Below, piece after piece: positions 1 to 7,501 of a DNA stretch of 64,000 nucleotides. This DNA comes from SHZL01 sp963708905 (GTDB lineage: Bacteria; Pseudomonadota; Gammaproteobacteria; Xanthomonadales; SZUA-36). The position numbers and the translations under genes were made by a program. Positions within the stretch are counted from its first letter, which is position 1. Every line of letters begins with the position of its first letter. The stretch spans positions 1 through 64,000 of the forward strand of contig CAVPUV010000014.1 in NCBI GenBank assembly GCA_963708905.1. Reading direction: 5' to 3'. A model generated the notes under the pieces. The model searched no databases, was not told the DNA's origin, and saw only the letters and a program-made list of their open reading frames with translations.

Positions 1-215
1 GAGTCCTAACGTCCCACAATACAGATCAGGTCGTGGTGACAGTGAGCGACGGGACGCTGCTGATTTTTCCATCCTACCTGGCACATTCGGTTGCGCCAAA
101 CGAGAGTGGCAAGCCGAGAATAAGTATCAGTTTCAATTTGATGTTTTCCCATTATGCAGAACGGCTGGCCAGACCGTTATGGGGATCAACCGTTGACCCG
201 CCGCTCGGTGAATAA
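1..215 (+). CDS. 2OG-Fe(II) oxygenase-like protein, C-terminal part
   Basis: The window opens inside this gene; the frame is open from base 3 to a TAA at 213-215. The visible 70 or so residues contain the pattern LLIFPSYLAHSVAPN followed by RISISFNL, typical of the C-terminal half of the double-stranded beta-helix of putative 2OG-Fe(II) oxygenases (TIGR02466-like). The His in the AHSV segment would be the distal iron ligand and the Arg in the RISISF segment would bind the 2-oxoglutarate carboxylate in that family. The substrate cannot be inferred. The HxD iron-binding half lies outside the window. Family call good; function unknown. Confidence 0.7.
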   Translation, partial: VLTSHNTDQVVVTVSDGTLLIFPSYLAHSVAPNESGKPRISISFNLMFSHYAERLARPLWGSTVDPPLGE

Positions 216-259
216 CGCATGAATAAAAGCAGCCTTCGCATCGGGTAATATTGGATTTC

Positions 260-1036
260 ATGGCAACAACTAACAGCCATCCCGCTGAGACCCGCTTTGC
301 CGAGTTTCGTTTTTACGAGGAACTGAATGATTTCCTGCCGGCGGAGCACCACAAGACTAGCTTTCGCTCGCCTTTTTTCGGCAGCCCGTCGGTTAAAGAT
401 ACGATCCAGGCCATAGGCGTGCCCCATACAGCCATTGATCTGATCCTGGTAAACGGCCGATCGGTGGATTTTTCGCACAGGCTGCGGGGCGGTGAACGGG
501 TTGCCGTCTATCCTGTATTTGAGCGCTTGGATATCAGTCCGGTCATTCGGCTGCGCCCCAAGCCTTTGCGCTGCACCCGTTTCATCCTGGATGTGCACTT
601 GGGAAAGCTCGCTCGCTATCTTCGCATGCTGGGGTTCGACACCGCTTATGACCGGGACTGGGACAATTCCACGCTGATTGATTTATCCCTGCGGCATGAA
701 CGAATTATCCTCACCCGGGGCCTGGGGATACTGAAGCAAACCCGTGTAAAGCGCGCTTACTGGCTGCGACATCGTGAGCCCTGGCAGCAACTGCAGGAAG
801 TCCTGCTCGCACTGGACCTGTTTCGTCAACTGCAACCCTTTACACGCTGCTTGGATTGCAACGGCCGGATTCACCCGGTCGACAAAGCCATCATCAGAGG
901 CCAGATTGAGCCGAACATCTTCCAACGATTCGGGGAATTCTGGGAGTGTCAGGACTGCAGGAAAATCTATTGGCGTGGCTCTCATTATGAACGCATGCTC
1001 CAGTTGGTTAGCGAGTTCAGTCGGGAATACAGTTGA
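260..1036 (+). CDS. Mut7-C RNase-domain protein with N-terminal ubiquitin-like domain
   Basis: About 258 residues. The N-terminal 90 or so residues look like the beta-grasp domain found before bacterial Mut7-C domains (VNGRSVDFSHRLRGGERVAV). The C-terminal part is a Mut7-C PIN-like nuclease domain: FILDVHLGKLARYLRMLGFD, then an ILTRG segment, ending in a zinc ribbon with two CxxC pairs (CLDC and CQDC). In this family the acidic residues of the PIN fold coordinate metal for RNA cleavage; the target is unknown. I prefer ATG at 260 over the TTG at 251 because it gives the expected N-terminus; neither has a strong ribosome site. It stands alone, downstream of the oxygenase gene. Confidence 0.8.
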   Translation: MATTNSHPAETRFAEFRFYEELNDFLPAEHHKTSFRSPFFGSPSVKDTIQAIGVPHTAIDLILVNGRSVDFSHRLRGGERVAVYPVFERLDISPVIRLRPKPLRCTRFILDVHLGKLARYLRMLGFDTAYDRDWDNSTLIDLSLRHERIILTRGLGILKQTRVKRAYWLRHREPWQQLQEVLLALDLFRQLQPFTRCLDCNGRIHPVDKAIIRGQIEPNIFQRFGEFWECQDCRKIYWRGSHYERMLQLVSEFSREYS

Positions 1037-1081
1037 TGCAGGGAAAACCAGATCTGAGCCGGCCAAAAAAACCACGGAGGC

Positions 1082-1186
1082 CTACCGCTCAGCAGGATTC
1101 CTACGTTCCTGCAGCCGAATGTTGGCGATGATGTTGACGGCAGCGCCGCATTCACGGCACGTTTCAATAGACGTTTTCTTAACCGG
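1082..1186 (-). pseudogene. Possible IS91-family transposase C-terminal remnant
   Basis: On the minus strand, upstream of a TAG at 1084-1082, an open frame reads IETCRECGAAVNIIANI. This resembles the zinc-ribbon end of IS91-type transposases, where a similar Cys-x-x-Cys-Gly segment is followed by an IEDP-type stretch. The similarity ends there; the last residues (RLQERRNPAER) do not fit. The remnant is only about 35 residues and lies right at the outer end of the duplicated oxidase tail. The call comes from remembered family consensus and is tentative. Confidence 0.3.
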
Positions 1187-1367
1187 TTCCCAGAATTCTG
1201 CGCAATACGGCAAAACTCAGCAATGCCAGGGCGAGAAAGATCACGAAAAAGACCACTTGCCGTTGCTTGAGCGCGGCGCCACGCCGTTGCTCCAGCTTGC
1301 GCACCAGCCAGTCCGCAAGCAGGTAGATCACGATCGCATTAAGCGTGAATAAAATCAGATCGGACAT
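1179..1367 (-). CDS. Small membrane protein, diverged duplicate
   Basis: A 62-residue protein with two hydrophobic stretches separated by a basic segment (RKLEQRRGAALKQRQ). It is a near copy of the protein at 4673-4861, with a few substitutions (such as V for L in ADWLVRK and R for G near the end) and a TAA rather than TGA stop. It belongs to the duplicated block 1179-1599. The frame is intact, so it could be expressed, but the upstream oxidase fragment is truncated and promoter status is unknown. I do not recognise the family. Its consistent position directly after an oxidase gene hints at an accessory membrane peptide. Confidence 0.5.
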   Translation of the reverse strand: MSDLILFTLNAIVIYLLADWLVRKLEQRRGAALKQRQVVFFVIFLALALLSFAVLRRILGTG

Positions 1368-1397
1368 TTGCGTTTGCGCCTGGAATGATGGAAGTCG

Positions 1398-1599
1398 TCA
1401 GATTCTAACCCGGCCGCGGATCGACTTGTAGGCGACCAGCAGGAACAGCAAGCCGCCGATAACCGAAATCAGTCCCCCCAGCCCCATCAAACCCATGCCG
1501 GCAATCTCGCCGCTGCGCTGCAAACCCTGTTCCAGGCCGGCGGTTTTACGTTGCACGCCATAGCCGCCACTCCAGGCCAGGCCGGTGATGTGCAACAAC
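1398..1599 (-). pseudogene. 3' fragment of heme-copper oxidase subunit I gene
   Basis: The last 66 or so codons of the oxidase-like gene at 4892-6262 recur here, reading LLHITGLAWSGGYGVQR through to SIRGRVRI. Identity with the full copy stops abruptly after the bases caacaac at 1593-1599. The protein differs at several sites (LQRSGEIAG here, LHRIGEVAG in the full copy), and by eye the whole block 1179-1599 is about 94% identical to 4673-5093. The heme and copper ligands are all absent, so this cannot be a working oxidase. Confidence 0.85.
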
Positions 1600-1604
1600 A
1601 CGAG

Positions 1605-2420
1605 CTATTCGGTTTCAGCGCACCCGATCTGTTTCGCAAAGGCCAAGCGCTCGATGGGAAACTGTCCACTGCCAAATTCAGGCAAATCTTCACTGCCAAA
1701 TTCAGGCAAATCGCTATGGAAACTAACTACACCCTCCCCGCATGAGGTCATATCAACCCTCAGCCAACCCCAATGTTCCTCTTGCGCTGGATCGATGTTG
1801 CCATCCAACGACACCCGTCCGTTGCGATTGATGTAGGCGTTGGCAACCACGGAATTTCCATTTTTCAGTTCGCCGGTGCCATATACCCACGCCTGATTGC
1901 CGTCCGCATCGAAGGTCGTCCAAACGATCAGCGTGGTGTAATCGGTCTCCAGCACGTACACATAGTGACCATCGGCGTCCGGGTCGTAATAAAGCCCAGT
2001 GATTCCGCCTTCGGACAGCTTTACAGCCGGTGGCGCATCGATAACTGAAAAACTTTTTTCATCGGTGACACGGCTGCCAAGCGTTCCGGTATTTACAAAC
2101 AACGCAACACTGTAATCACCGGTGGGTATTGGTCCGATTGTGGTCTCAAAGTCGGGAGCATCTGGGTTACTTTGCAGACACTGGCCATAAGGGCCAGTTA
2201 GGTAAGTTAACCGCACCCACATAGAATGGTCTTCAGGGGTTGGCGGAAAAACTTCCGCATTGCCGTAACAACGCGAGTTGGTCACCGAAATAGTGATCAA
2301 GTCACCAGAATCGGGTAGTCTGGGTTCAATCAACAATTCCCGTTCGTCTTGTGCCCAAATCAAGTCGCTGCCAGCCGCAATTATTGAAAGTGAAATTAAA
2401 AAAAGTAGCTTAGTCATCAT
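1605..2420 (-). CDS. Secreted protein of unknown function
   Basis: About 271 residues from ATG at 2420 (or ATG at 2417); the ribosome site reads AAGGCAGGAT just upstream. A signal peptide is clear (MTKLLFLISLSIIAAGSDLIWAQ). The mature part looks beta-rich, with an ARLE-free Ig-like N-terminal region and a later segment with DADGHYVYVLE and FDADGNQAWVYG that resembles repeats found in extracellular proteins. Near the C-terminus a 24-base tandem duplication encodes LPEFGSEDLPEFGSG. The stop lies five bases inside the junction with the duplicated oxidase tail. Its start overlaps the end of the upstream gene (2410-2420), which suggests translational coupling. Function not recognised. Confidence 0.65.
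   Translation of the reverse strand: MMTKLLFLISLSIIAAGSDLIWAQDERELLIEPRLPDSGDLITISVTNSRCYGNAEVFPPTPEDHSMWVRLTYLTGPYGQCLQSNPDAPDFETTIGPIPTGDYSVALFVNTGTLGSRVTDEKSFSVIDAPPAVKLSEGGITGLYYDPDADGHYVYVLETDYTTLIVWTTFDADGNQAWVYGTGELKNGNSVVANAYINRNGRVSLDGNIDPAQEEHWGWLRVDMTSCGEGVVSFHSDLPEFGSEDLPEFGSGQFPIERLAFAKQIGCAETE
1667..1714. repeat. 24-bp tandem duplication within a coding region
   Basis: Two adjacent 24-base units (1667-1690 and 1691-1714) are identical except for the last two bases; each contains the core cactgccaaattcaggcaaa. It is in frame and adds eight residues (SEDLPEFG-type) to the secreted protein. Confidence 0.85.
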
Positions 2421-2787
2421 ATCCTGCCTTATTCCGCCGAATCCGTTGGGCATTCAACCTACCTTCCTGTTCGTCATATTCCGGGAACGAAATGAGATTC
2501 TCTCCCAGCCTAGCGTCATCACATGCACCGGAAAGGTCGCAGCTCACTCTCAAGGCTTCCGCTATATCTTCCGCCGAACGAATTAGCCAGTCGGGGTTCT
2601 GAACATTCGGATCCAAACCACGCCTCGCCGCGATCACTTCGACAATTGCTTGCCTTAATTCCTCATCCAACTCGCGCCAGGCTTTAATTCCATCGTTGGG
2701 CGAGTCTTGAGCGAAAACTGGGGTCACGTCTTGCCACAGCACCGACGCAATAAGGGCAATCAGCAACAACTTCGAGAATTTGTACAT
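2410..2787 (-). CDS. Small secreted protein of unknown function
   Basis: 125 residues with a signal peptide (LLLIALIASVLWQDVTPVFAQ) followed by a hydrophilic, helix-prone region and two cysteines about six residues apart (SCDLSGAC) that could form a disulfide. It is the middle gene of a minus-strand set of three: 24 bases downstream of the unknown gene at 2811-4067, and overlapping the next gene by 11 bases. No family recognised. It is more AT-rich than the flanking core genes. Confidence 0.6.
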   Translation of the reverse strand: MYKFSKLLLIALIASVLWQDVTPVFAQDSPNDGIKAWRELDEELRQAIVEVIAARRGLDPNVQNPDWLIRSAEDIAEALRVSCDLSGACDDARLGENLISFPEYDEQEGRLNAQRIRRNKAGYDD

Positions 2788-2810
2788 GACTTAGTTCCTC
2801 ACACGTCAGA

Positions 2811-4067
2811 TTACGGCATCATCTTCATGTCGTGAACGGATGTCCAGAGCGCGCCCTTGTCACCCGTCATTTCCACCGCCCAATGCACCCCGGTAATATT
2901 GAGAACTTGAGTGGTTGGAATCACCGCGTCCCATCCATTCTTGGTGCTGCTTCCAAGGCACCGAAATAGATTGTGCAAATTTATGTCATAGGAAATTTGT
3001 TGCCCAATTGTCGTAAGTCGGGAAACCGGAAAGCCGCAATGAGCGAAAACATCTTCTGCGTCGATAAATGCCCATTCCGCCCCGGAATGATAAAAAGATT
3101 CCTGCATGGGCCAATTCCATTTATATTGTGCATCGAATGTACTCAGAGTGGAGTTGTCAAAAAGCCAGTGGGCCAAAGAGACTTGGAGACCCCTCTTCTT
3201 GCCACCCCATTCCGTAATCGCCACAAGGTTGAAGACCAATGACGGTTTTTGAGCATCAGGGTCAGGGACCCCCGGGGACAGTTCGAACTTCTTCGGCAAC
3301 GTGAATCCCCACAGTTTCGCTTTGAATTGAACCTTCCTGATTCCCGACCCAGAGTTAATGTAACCAGGAGTAAGCCCGGCATTGCCACGATCACGCTCCG
3401 CCCCGACTGCCATGAAGGGCGTGGCGTCATACTTTGGGTTCGGAAAAGTTCCGTTCATAACCAGATGAGCGCGATAGAAATTCTCGCCTGCCGGGGTATC
3501 TTTGATGGCGGTGAAGCCCATCAGGCCATATCCTGGGGAAGATCGTGGGATTGATTGATTCGGCGGACCGGGATTATTTGTGGTCTGGCCTCCTCGGTTG
3601 TAAGCCGGTTCGTTATTAAAGTCGAGAACCCAAAAGTTCGACTGCGGATAGCCTGCGACATTTTGGGAAAACCAGTTGTTAGCGCTGAAGACGGTCGGAC
3701 TATTTCCACATATTTCCAGCGGAAATAGACAAGGACTGATGTAGGTGATGGGATTGGAGGACGTTCCCTCTGTTTGACTGTTGTAGTCCGTTCGCACTTG
3801 GCGTTGACGAGTCCTTGATCGTGAAATTGTGCAATCGCCGATTCCGAAAGAATCGCGAGCACACACAACAGAAATCTCATAGCCCTCATGTTCGTCTACT
3901 TCATTTGTAGAATTCAGGGTGAATGCCATTCGCACCCCTGAAGACAGTGCGGATAGTGACTTACACGCGGCAACTTTTACTCCTAATTCCAACGATACAG
4001 GATGCCTAAATTGATACATGTTGATCCATGTCAATACGGACGGATTGATATCTCCTATTTTTTCCAT
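2811..4067 (-). CDS. Protein of unknown function
   Basis: About 418 residues from ATG at 4067. The frame is open further upstream, but those codons (Arg/Pro/Cys-rich) look non-coding and overlap other remnants. I see no signal peptide, domain or catalytic motif that I recognise. The protein contains Asn/Pro-rich stretches (TTNNPGPPNQS), several cysteines in the N-terminal third, and many aromatic residues in the C-terminal half (WNWPMQESFYHSG). It is the first gene of the three-gene set inside the inserted segment. The neighbouring exported proteins suggest a shared extracellular or envelope role, which is inference only. Confidence 0.5.
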   Translation of the reverse strand: MEKIGDINPSVLTWINMYQFRHPVSLELGVKVAACKSLSALSSGVRMAFTLNSTNEVDEHEGYEISVVCARDSFGIGDCTISRSRTRQRQVRTDYNSQTEGTSSNPITYISPCLFPLEICGNSPTVFSANNWFSQNVAGYPQSNFWVLDFNNEPAYNRGGQTTNNPGPPNQSIPRSSPGYGLMGFTAIKDTPAGENFYRAHLVMNGTFPNPKYDATPFMAVGAERDRGNAGLTPGYINSGSGIRKVQFKAKLWGFTLPKKFELSPGVPDPDAQKPSLVFNLVAITEWGGKKRGLQVSLAHWLFDNSTLSTFDAQYKWNWPMQESFYHSGAEWAFIDAEDVFAHCGFPVSRLTTIGQQISYDINLHNLFRCLGSSTKNGWDAVIPTTQVLNITGVHWAVEMTGDKGALWTSVHDMKMMP

Positions 4068-4215
4068 AGTACTTTGATATCTATACACTTTTCTTAGAAA
4101 CCAAGGGCAGACAGTCTGGGGCGGGCACCGCCTCGGCCGGCACAAGATCTACCTGCTCGCGTGTGTTCTGGACCACAGCGGCTGGGACGCGTAATTCACG
4201 GATTGCAGCTGACGG

Positions 4216-4574
4216 CTATGCGGAATCGGTTTGTGGCCCGCGTGCGTAGGCCGGATCGACACCCGGCGCCCGGGCAGCTTCCCTAATCGACCAACCCTTC
4301 GCCCGGCGCTTGGCGAGCAAGTGTTGGGACAGGGTCTCTGGCTGTGGAAAGGGGGCGTAGCCCAGAACCGTACAATGGCGGGAATTGCGCCAATCGGCGG
4401 CTCCGTGTGGCCCTTTTCCCAGTTCAGGACGGTCCAGGGATTGACCCCGAGCTGATCGGCAACCTCCTTTTGCGTGAGCTTCAGTTCCAGCCGTCGCTTC
4501 CTGAGGTGCTCTCCCAGAGTATGGGGCTCAAAATCTGTTTCCTTTCGTTTCAATGACTTACGCTTAATCGGCAT
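4216..4574 (-). pseudogene. Frameshifted XRE-type HTH regulator
   Basis: The first 70 or so residues from ATG at 4574 form a Cro/C1-type helix-turn-helix protein (LRKRRLELKLTQKEVADQLG, then VNPWTVLNWEKG). After IVRFW the frame is wrong. Shifting by one base restores the second HTH-like half typical of these short regulators (QHLLAKRRAKGWSIREAAR), which then degenerates and stops at 4216. I therefore call it a pseudogene made by a single-base indel. It lies near the right edge of the inserted segment. Such solitary regulators are common in mobile or recently acquired DNA. Confidence 0.75.
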
Positions 4575-4672
4575 AAACTGCAAAAGAGCATTGAATCCCT
4601 GTCCCTGTGGTCAGCTGGGAGACGAGAACGGCCTGCGCCACTGATGACGAATTAAAGACCGGACACATTTTC

Positions 4673-4861
4673 TCAGCCCGTTCCCAGGATCCCTCGCAAT
4701 ACGGCAAAACTCAGCAATGCCAGGCCGAGAAAGATGACGAAAAAGACCACTTGCCGTTGCTTGAGCGCGGCGCCGCGCCGTTGCTCCAGTTTGCGCAGCA
4801 GCCAATCTGCCAGCAGGTAGATCACGATCGCATTGAGCGTGAATAAAATCAGATCGGACAT
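4673..4861 (-). CDS. Small membrane protein downstream of oxidase gene
   Basis: 62 residues: an N-terminal transmembrane helix (LILFTLNAIVIYLLADWLL), a basic loop, then a second helix (VVFFVIFLGLALLSFAVL). It starts 30 bases after the stop of the heme-copper oxidase gene on the same strand, so the two probably form an operon. A diverged copy exists at 1179-1367. The family is not recognised. Its size and place resemble the small accessory subunits that accompany terminal oxidases, but that is inference. Confidence 0.6.
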   Translation of the reverse strand: MSDLILFTLNAIVIYLLADWLLRKLEQRRGAALKQRQVVFFVIFLGLALLSFAVLRGILGTG

Positions 4862-5093
4862 TTGCGTTGGCGCCTGGAATGAAGAAGGTGGTCAGATTCT
4901 AACCCGGCCGCGGATCGACTTGTAGGCGACCAGCAGGAACAGCAGGCCGCCGATAACCGAAATCAATCCCCCCAGCCCCATCAAACCCATGCCGGCAACC
5001 TCGCCGATGCGGTGCAAACCCTGTTCCAGGCCGGCGGTTTTACGCTGCACGCCATAGCCGCCACTCCAGGCCAGGCCGGTGATGTGCAACAAC
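4673..5093. repeat. Direct repeat, right (parental) copy
   Basis: This is the partner of 1179-1599. Here the block is continuous with the complete oxidase gene, so it is the resident copy, and 1179-1599 is the extra, truncated one. Confidence 0.85.
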
Positions 5094-6262
5094 TGGCCGC
5101 AGGCGTAAATGATCGACTGCCAGTATGCCAGGCGCGGGGGTATGGCGCCGAAACCGAGGCGCGGCAACAGGTAGTAGCACAGCCCCATGAAGGCTATCGT
5201 GACGCCGACCGTGGAGCCGTGGTAGTGCGCCGGTATCACGATGTCCAGCCCCGATATGAGGAATCCCAACACGCCGCCGGTGGCAAACAGGACCATCGAA
5301 GACAGCAGGGCCGAGCGCAGGTAGCGGGCTTCGCCGGCGGGTTGCGCCGCGCGCCACAAACTGGCCACGACCGCCAGGCCCAGCGGCAGACAGGACAGTC
5401 CGCCAAATTTCATCAGTTCGGTAAAGGCCAGCCGGTGTCCCGGGGAAACAACGTCGTGCGCCAGGTAAAAGAAGGGCACCGTGATCACCGGCAAGGCCAG
5501 GATGATGAGGAAGGTGACGGTCACCCTGGGCGTCAGCGTCAAGCGGCAAGCACTGGCGCTGGCCAGCAGGACCCAGGCCACCATCATCAGCAGGGTATGG
5601 GTGAACTGCAGCACATGGCCGCCGCCCCAAAAGAGGAATTCGAAATAGACTTGTCCGGTGACTTCCGGCGGCATGCCGGCCAGAGAAGCCAGGAAAGCGA
5701 ATATCGCGATGCCGGTGACGATGGCTGCCAGCCGGCTGCCGGCGCGCAGGGCGTCGCCACCACTGATATGGCCGCTGGCGGGCGCGTCGCGGTAGGGGCG
5801 CCGCAGGCTGCAGCGCAAAAGGTGCGATGAAATACCGGCAGTAAAGAGGCCCAGACCGGCATAAAACACCGGATGCCGCAGCAGCGGCACGTAATTGTTC
5901 ATCAAGGGGTCGCCGGCGCCGATGAAAGGCGCGGCGATAATGATGGCGGTGCCGCCGGCGGCGAGAGCGAAGGACAGCCGGTCCCACCGTGGCGCATCAT
6001 CGGCGCAGGCCAGGCTCCACAGCACCCCGGCCATCGACAACAACCAGATGAGCACGGACAGGTTGACGTGCACCACCAGTGCGATGCGGAAAAAATCGAT
6101 CAGCGGGATCAGTTCCTGAATGGCCGGTGTTCGCGCCAGTACCAGCAGCAGGGAAAATACTCCCGCGGCGACCAGTGAAGTCAGGCCGAGCAGTAACCAG
6201 GCCCTGGTGGTCTTGCGCAGTGCTTCGCTGTGAACGGACAGATCGTATGATGGTGCTTGCAT
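4892..6262 (-). CDS. Heme-copper oxidase superfamily subunit I, NO-reductase-like active site
   Basis: 456 residues with about 12 membrane helices. Low-spin heme ligands are visible at H65 (VVHVN) and H348, and the high-spin heme ligand at H346 (AHYHGS, matching the HxH of helix X). In the CuB region, H216 in WGGGHVLQF is present, but the usual His-His pair of helix VII is His269-Asp270 (YLAHDVV), and the residue three after H216 is Gln rather than an active-site Tyr. The protein thus keeps both hemes but has an altered CuB site, as reported for divergent NO-reductase lineages rather than oxygen-reducing enzymes. No subunit II gene is adjacent; only the small membrane gene follows. It is divergent from the decarboxylase gene, with a 63-base gap. 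Confidence 0.75.
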   Translation of the reverse strand: MQAPSYDLSVHSEALRKTTRAWLLLGLTSLVAAGVFSLLLVLARTPAIQELIPLIDFFRIALVVHVNLSVLIWLLSMAGVLWSLACADDAPRWDRLSFALAAGGTAIIIAAPFIGAGDPLMNNYVPLLRHPVFYAGLGLFTAGISSHLLRCSLRRPYRDAPASGHISGGDALRAGSRLAAIVTGIAIFAFLASLAGMPPEVTGQVYFEFLFWGGGHVLQFTHTLLMMVAWVLLASASACRLTLTPRVTVTFLIILALPVITVPFFYLAHDVVSPGHRLAFTELMKFGGLSCLPLGLAVVASLWRAAQPAGEARYLRSALLSSMVLFATGGVLGFLISGLDIVIPAHYHGSTVGVTIAFMGLCYYLLPRLGFGAIPPRLAYWQSIIYACGQLLHITGLAWSGGYGVQRKTAGLEQGLHRIGEVAGMGLMGLGGLISVIGGLLFLLVAYKSIRGRVRI

Positions 6263-6325
6263 GGAGGCTTCAGGTCTTGTGGTAAAGTTGATGACGCAAG
6301 TTAGCGGTCATTACTGTAAACGTCA

Positions 6326-7501
6326 ATGCTGAACTCCATCACCGAAAAAAATTTCCGGACCTGCACCGATGTTGCGCAGCTGCTTTCCATGGAGCGTCCG
6401 CCTGAACCCGTGTACTGTATTTATCCCGAGGTCTACCGCCGCACGGCACAGGACTTCGTTGCCGGCTTTCCCGGCCGGGTGCTGTACGCGGTGAAGGCCA
6501 ATGACCATCCCGCCATCGTCCGTCTGTTGCATGCAGGAGGCGTGGTGCATTTTGACTGCGCATCGATTGCCGAGATTGCACTGGTGCATGAGCTTTGCCC
6601 CCAGGCCACTTGTTATTTCATGGTGCCCGTGCGCCTGCGTGGCGCCGCGCGCGAGGCCTTCGAGCAGTATGGCGTGCGGCACTTCATGATCGATCATGTG
6701 GATGGTATCGATATCCTGGCAGCGGAAATCGATCTGTCCCAAGCGGTGGTTTTCACCCGCATGGCGGTGCACCATGCCGCCGCACTGCAGGATTTATCAG
6801 CGAAATTCGGCGCACCACCTGCTGCCGTCCCCGGCTTGATGCAGGCGCTGGCGGCGCGTGGCGCGGAGCCCGCGCTGGCTTTCAATGTCGGTTCATCGGT
6901 CATACGCACCGAGGCCTACACGCACTCGATCGGCGTGGCGGCAGAGGTGTTGGCGGCATTGCCTTTTGCGGTCAGATTGGTCGATATCGGCGGGGGCTTT
7001 CCGCACCCCTATCCCGGTTTCCCGGTGCCTGCGCTGGCGGACTATTTTGGCGCCGTGGCGAGAGCCGTCGCGGCCCTGCCGCTGGCGCCGGGCGGTGAGA
7101 TCATGGCCGAGCCCGGCCGTGCGCTGGCCGCGCCCGGCATGTCCGCGCTGGTAGAAGTATTGCTGCGCAAGGAGGAACGCGTGTACCTCAATGATGGCAT
7201 GTACGGCATTTTCTGGGAATTGCGCTTCAAGGAGCACGAGGGCTTTCCGCTGCGGGTCTTCCGTGATGGCCGTCCGCACCAGCGGGAGATGAAGCCATTC
7301 CGCCTGTATGGCCCCACCTGTGATGCCAGCGATGTGTTGCCGGCCCCCATCCAGCTGCCAGCGGATATCCGCAGCGGTGATTTCATCGAATTCGGCAGCA
7401 TTGGAGCTTACAGCCTGAGCGGGCGCACCCGCTTCAATGGCTATTACAGCGAACGAATAGTAAGTCTCACTGACCTTGACGCGCGACCGCCAGGAGCCTG
7501 A
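6326..7501 (+). CDS. Type III PLP-dependent decarboxylase (ornithine/diaminopimelate decarboxylase fold)
   Basis: 391 residues. The PLP lysine is K57 in YAVKAND; the glycine-rich phosphate loop is GGGFP near 222; EPGR follows at 262-265; and the cross-subunit catalytic cysteine is C332 in GPTCDASD. These are the hallmarks of eukaryotic-type ornithine decarboxylases and their bacterial relatives that act on ornithine or lysine, giving putrescine or cadaverine. Specificity cannot be fixed from sequence alone. It starts at ATG 6326, and its stop abuts the ATG of the next gene (TGA at 7499-7501, ATG at 7502), so the two are probably cotranscribed. Confidence 0.85.
   Translation: MLNSITEKNFRTCTDVAQLLSMERPPEPVYCIYPEVYRRTAQDFVAGFPGRVLYAVKANDHPAIVRLLHAGGVVHFDCASIAEIALVHELCPQATCYFMVPVRLRGAAREAFEQYGVRHFMIDHVDGIDILAAEIDLSQAVVFTRMAVHHAAALQDLSAKFGAPPAAVPGLMQALAARGAEPALAFNVGSSVIRTEAYTHSIGVAAEVLAALPFAVRLVDIGGGFPHPYPGFPVPALADYFGAVARAVAALPLAPGGEIMAEPGRALAAPGMSALVEVLLRKEERVYLNDGMYGIFWELRFKEHEGFPLRVFRDGRPHQREMKPFRLYGPTCDASDVLPAPIQLPADIRSGDFIEFGSIGAYSLSGRTRFNGYYSERIVSLTDLDARPPGA

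Larger units (their letters stand above)
1179..1599. repeat. Direct repeat, left copy (oxidase 3' end plus small gene)
   Basis: This 421-base block matches 4673-5093 at a constant offset of 3494 bases without indels. It contains the C-terminal 66 codons of the heme-copper oxidase gene and the complete 62-residue membrane protein gene. With its partner it brackets a segment of about 3.1 kb carrying unrelated genes. The scattered differences (roughly 26 by eye) argue against a recent simple duplication. Confidence 0.85.

Noticed and set aside
4100..4187. Plus-strand frame ending HKIYLLACVLDHSGWDA
   Set aside because: Ends in a stop and looks like a gene tail, but no family or start is recognisable and it lies in remnant-rich DNA.
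6263..6325. FNR-like half site (ttgatgacgcaa) between oxidase and decarboxylase genes
   Set aside because: Only one half of the palindrome matches; not enough to call a site.
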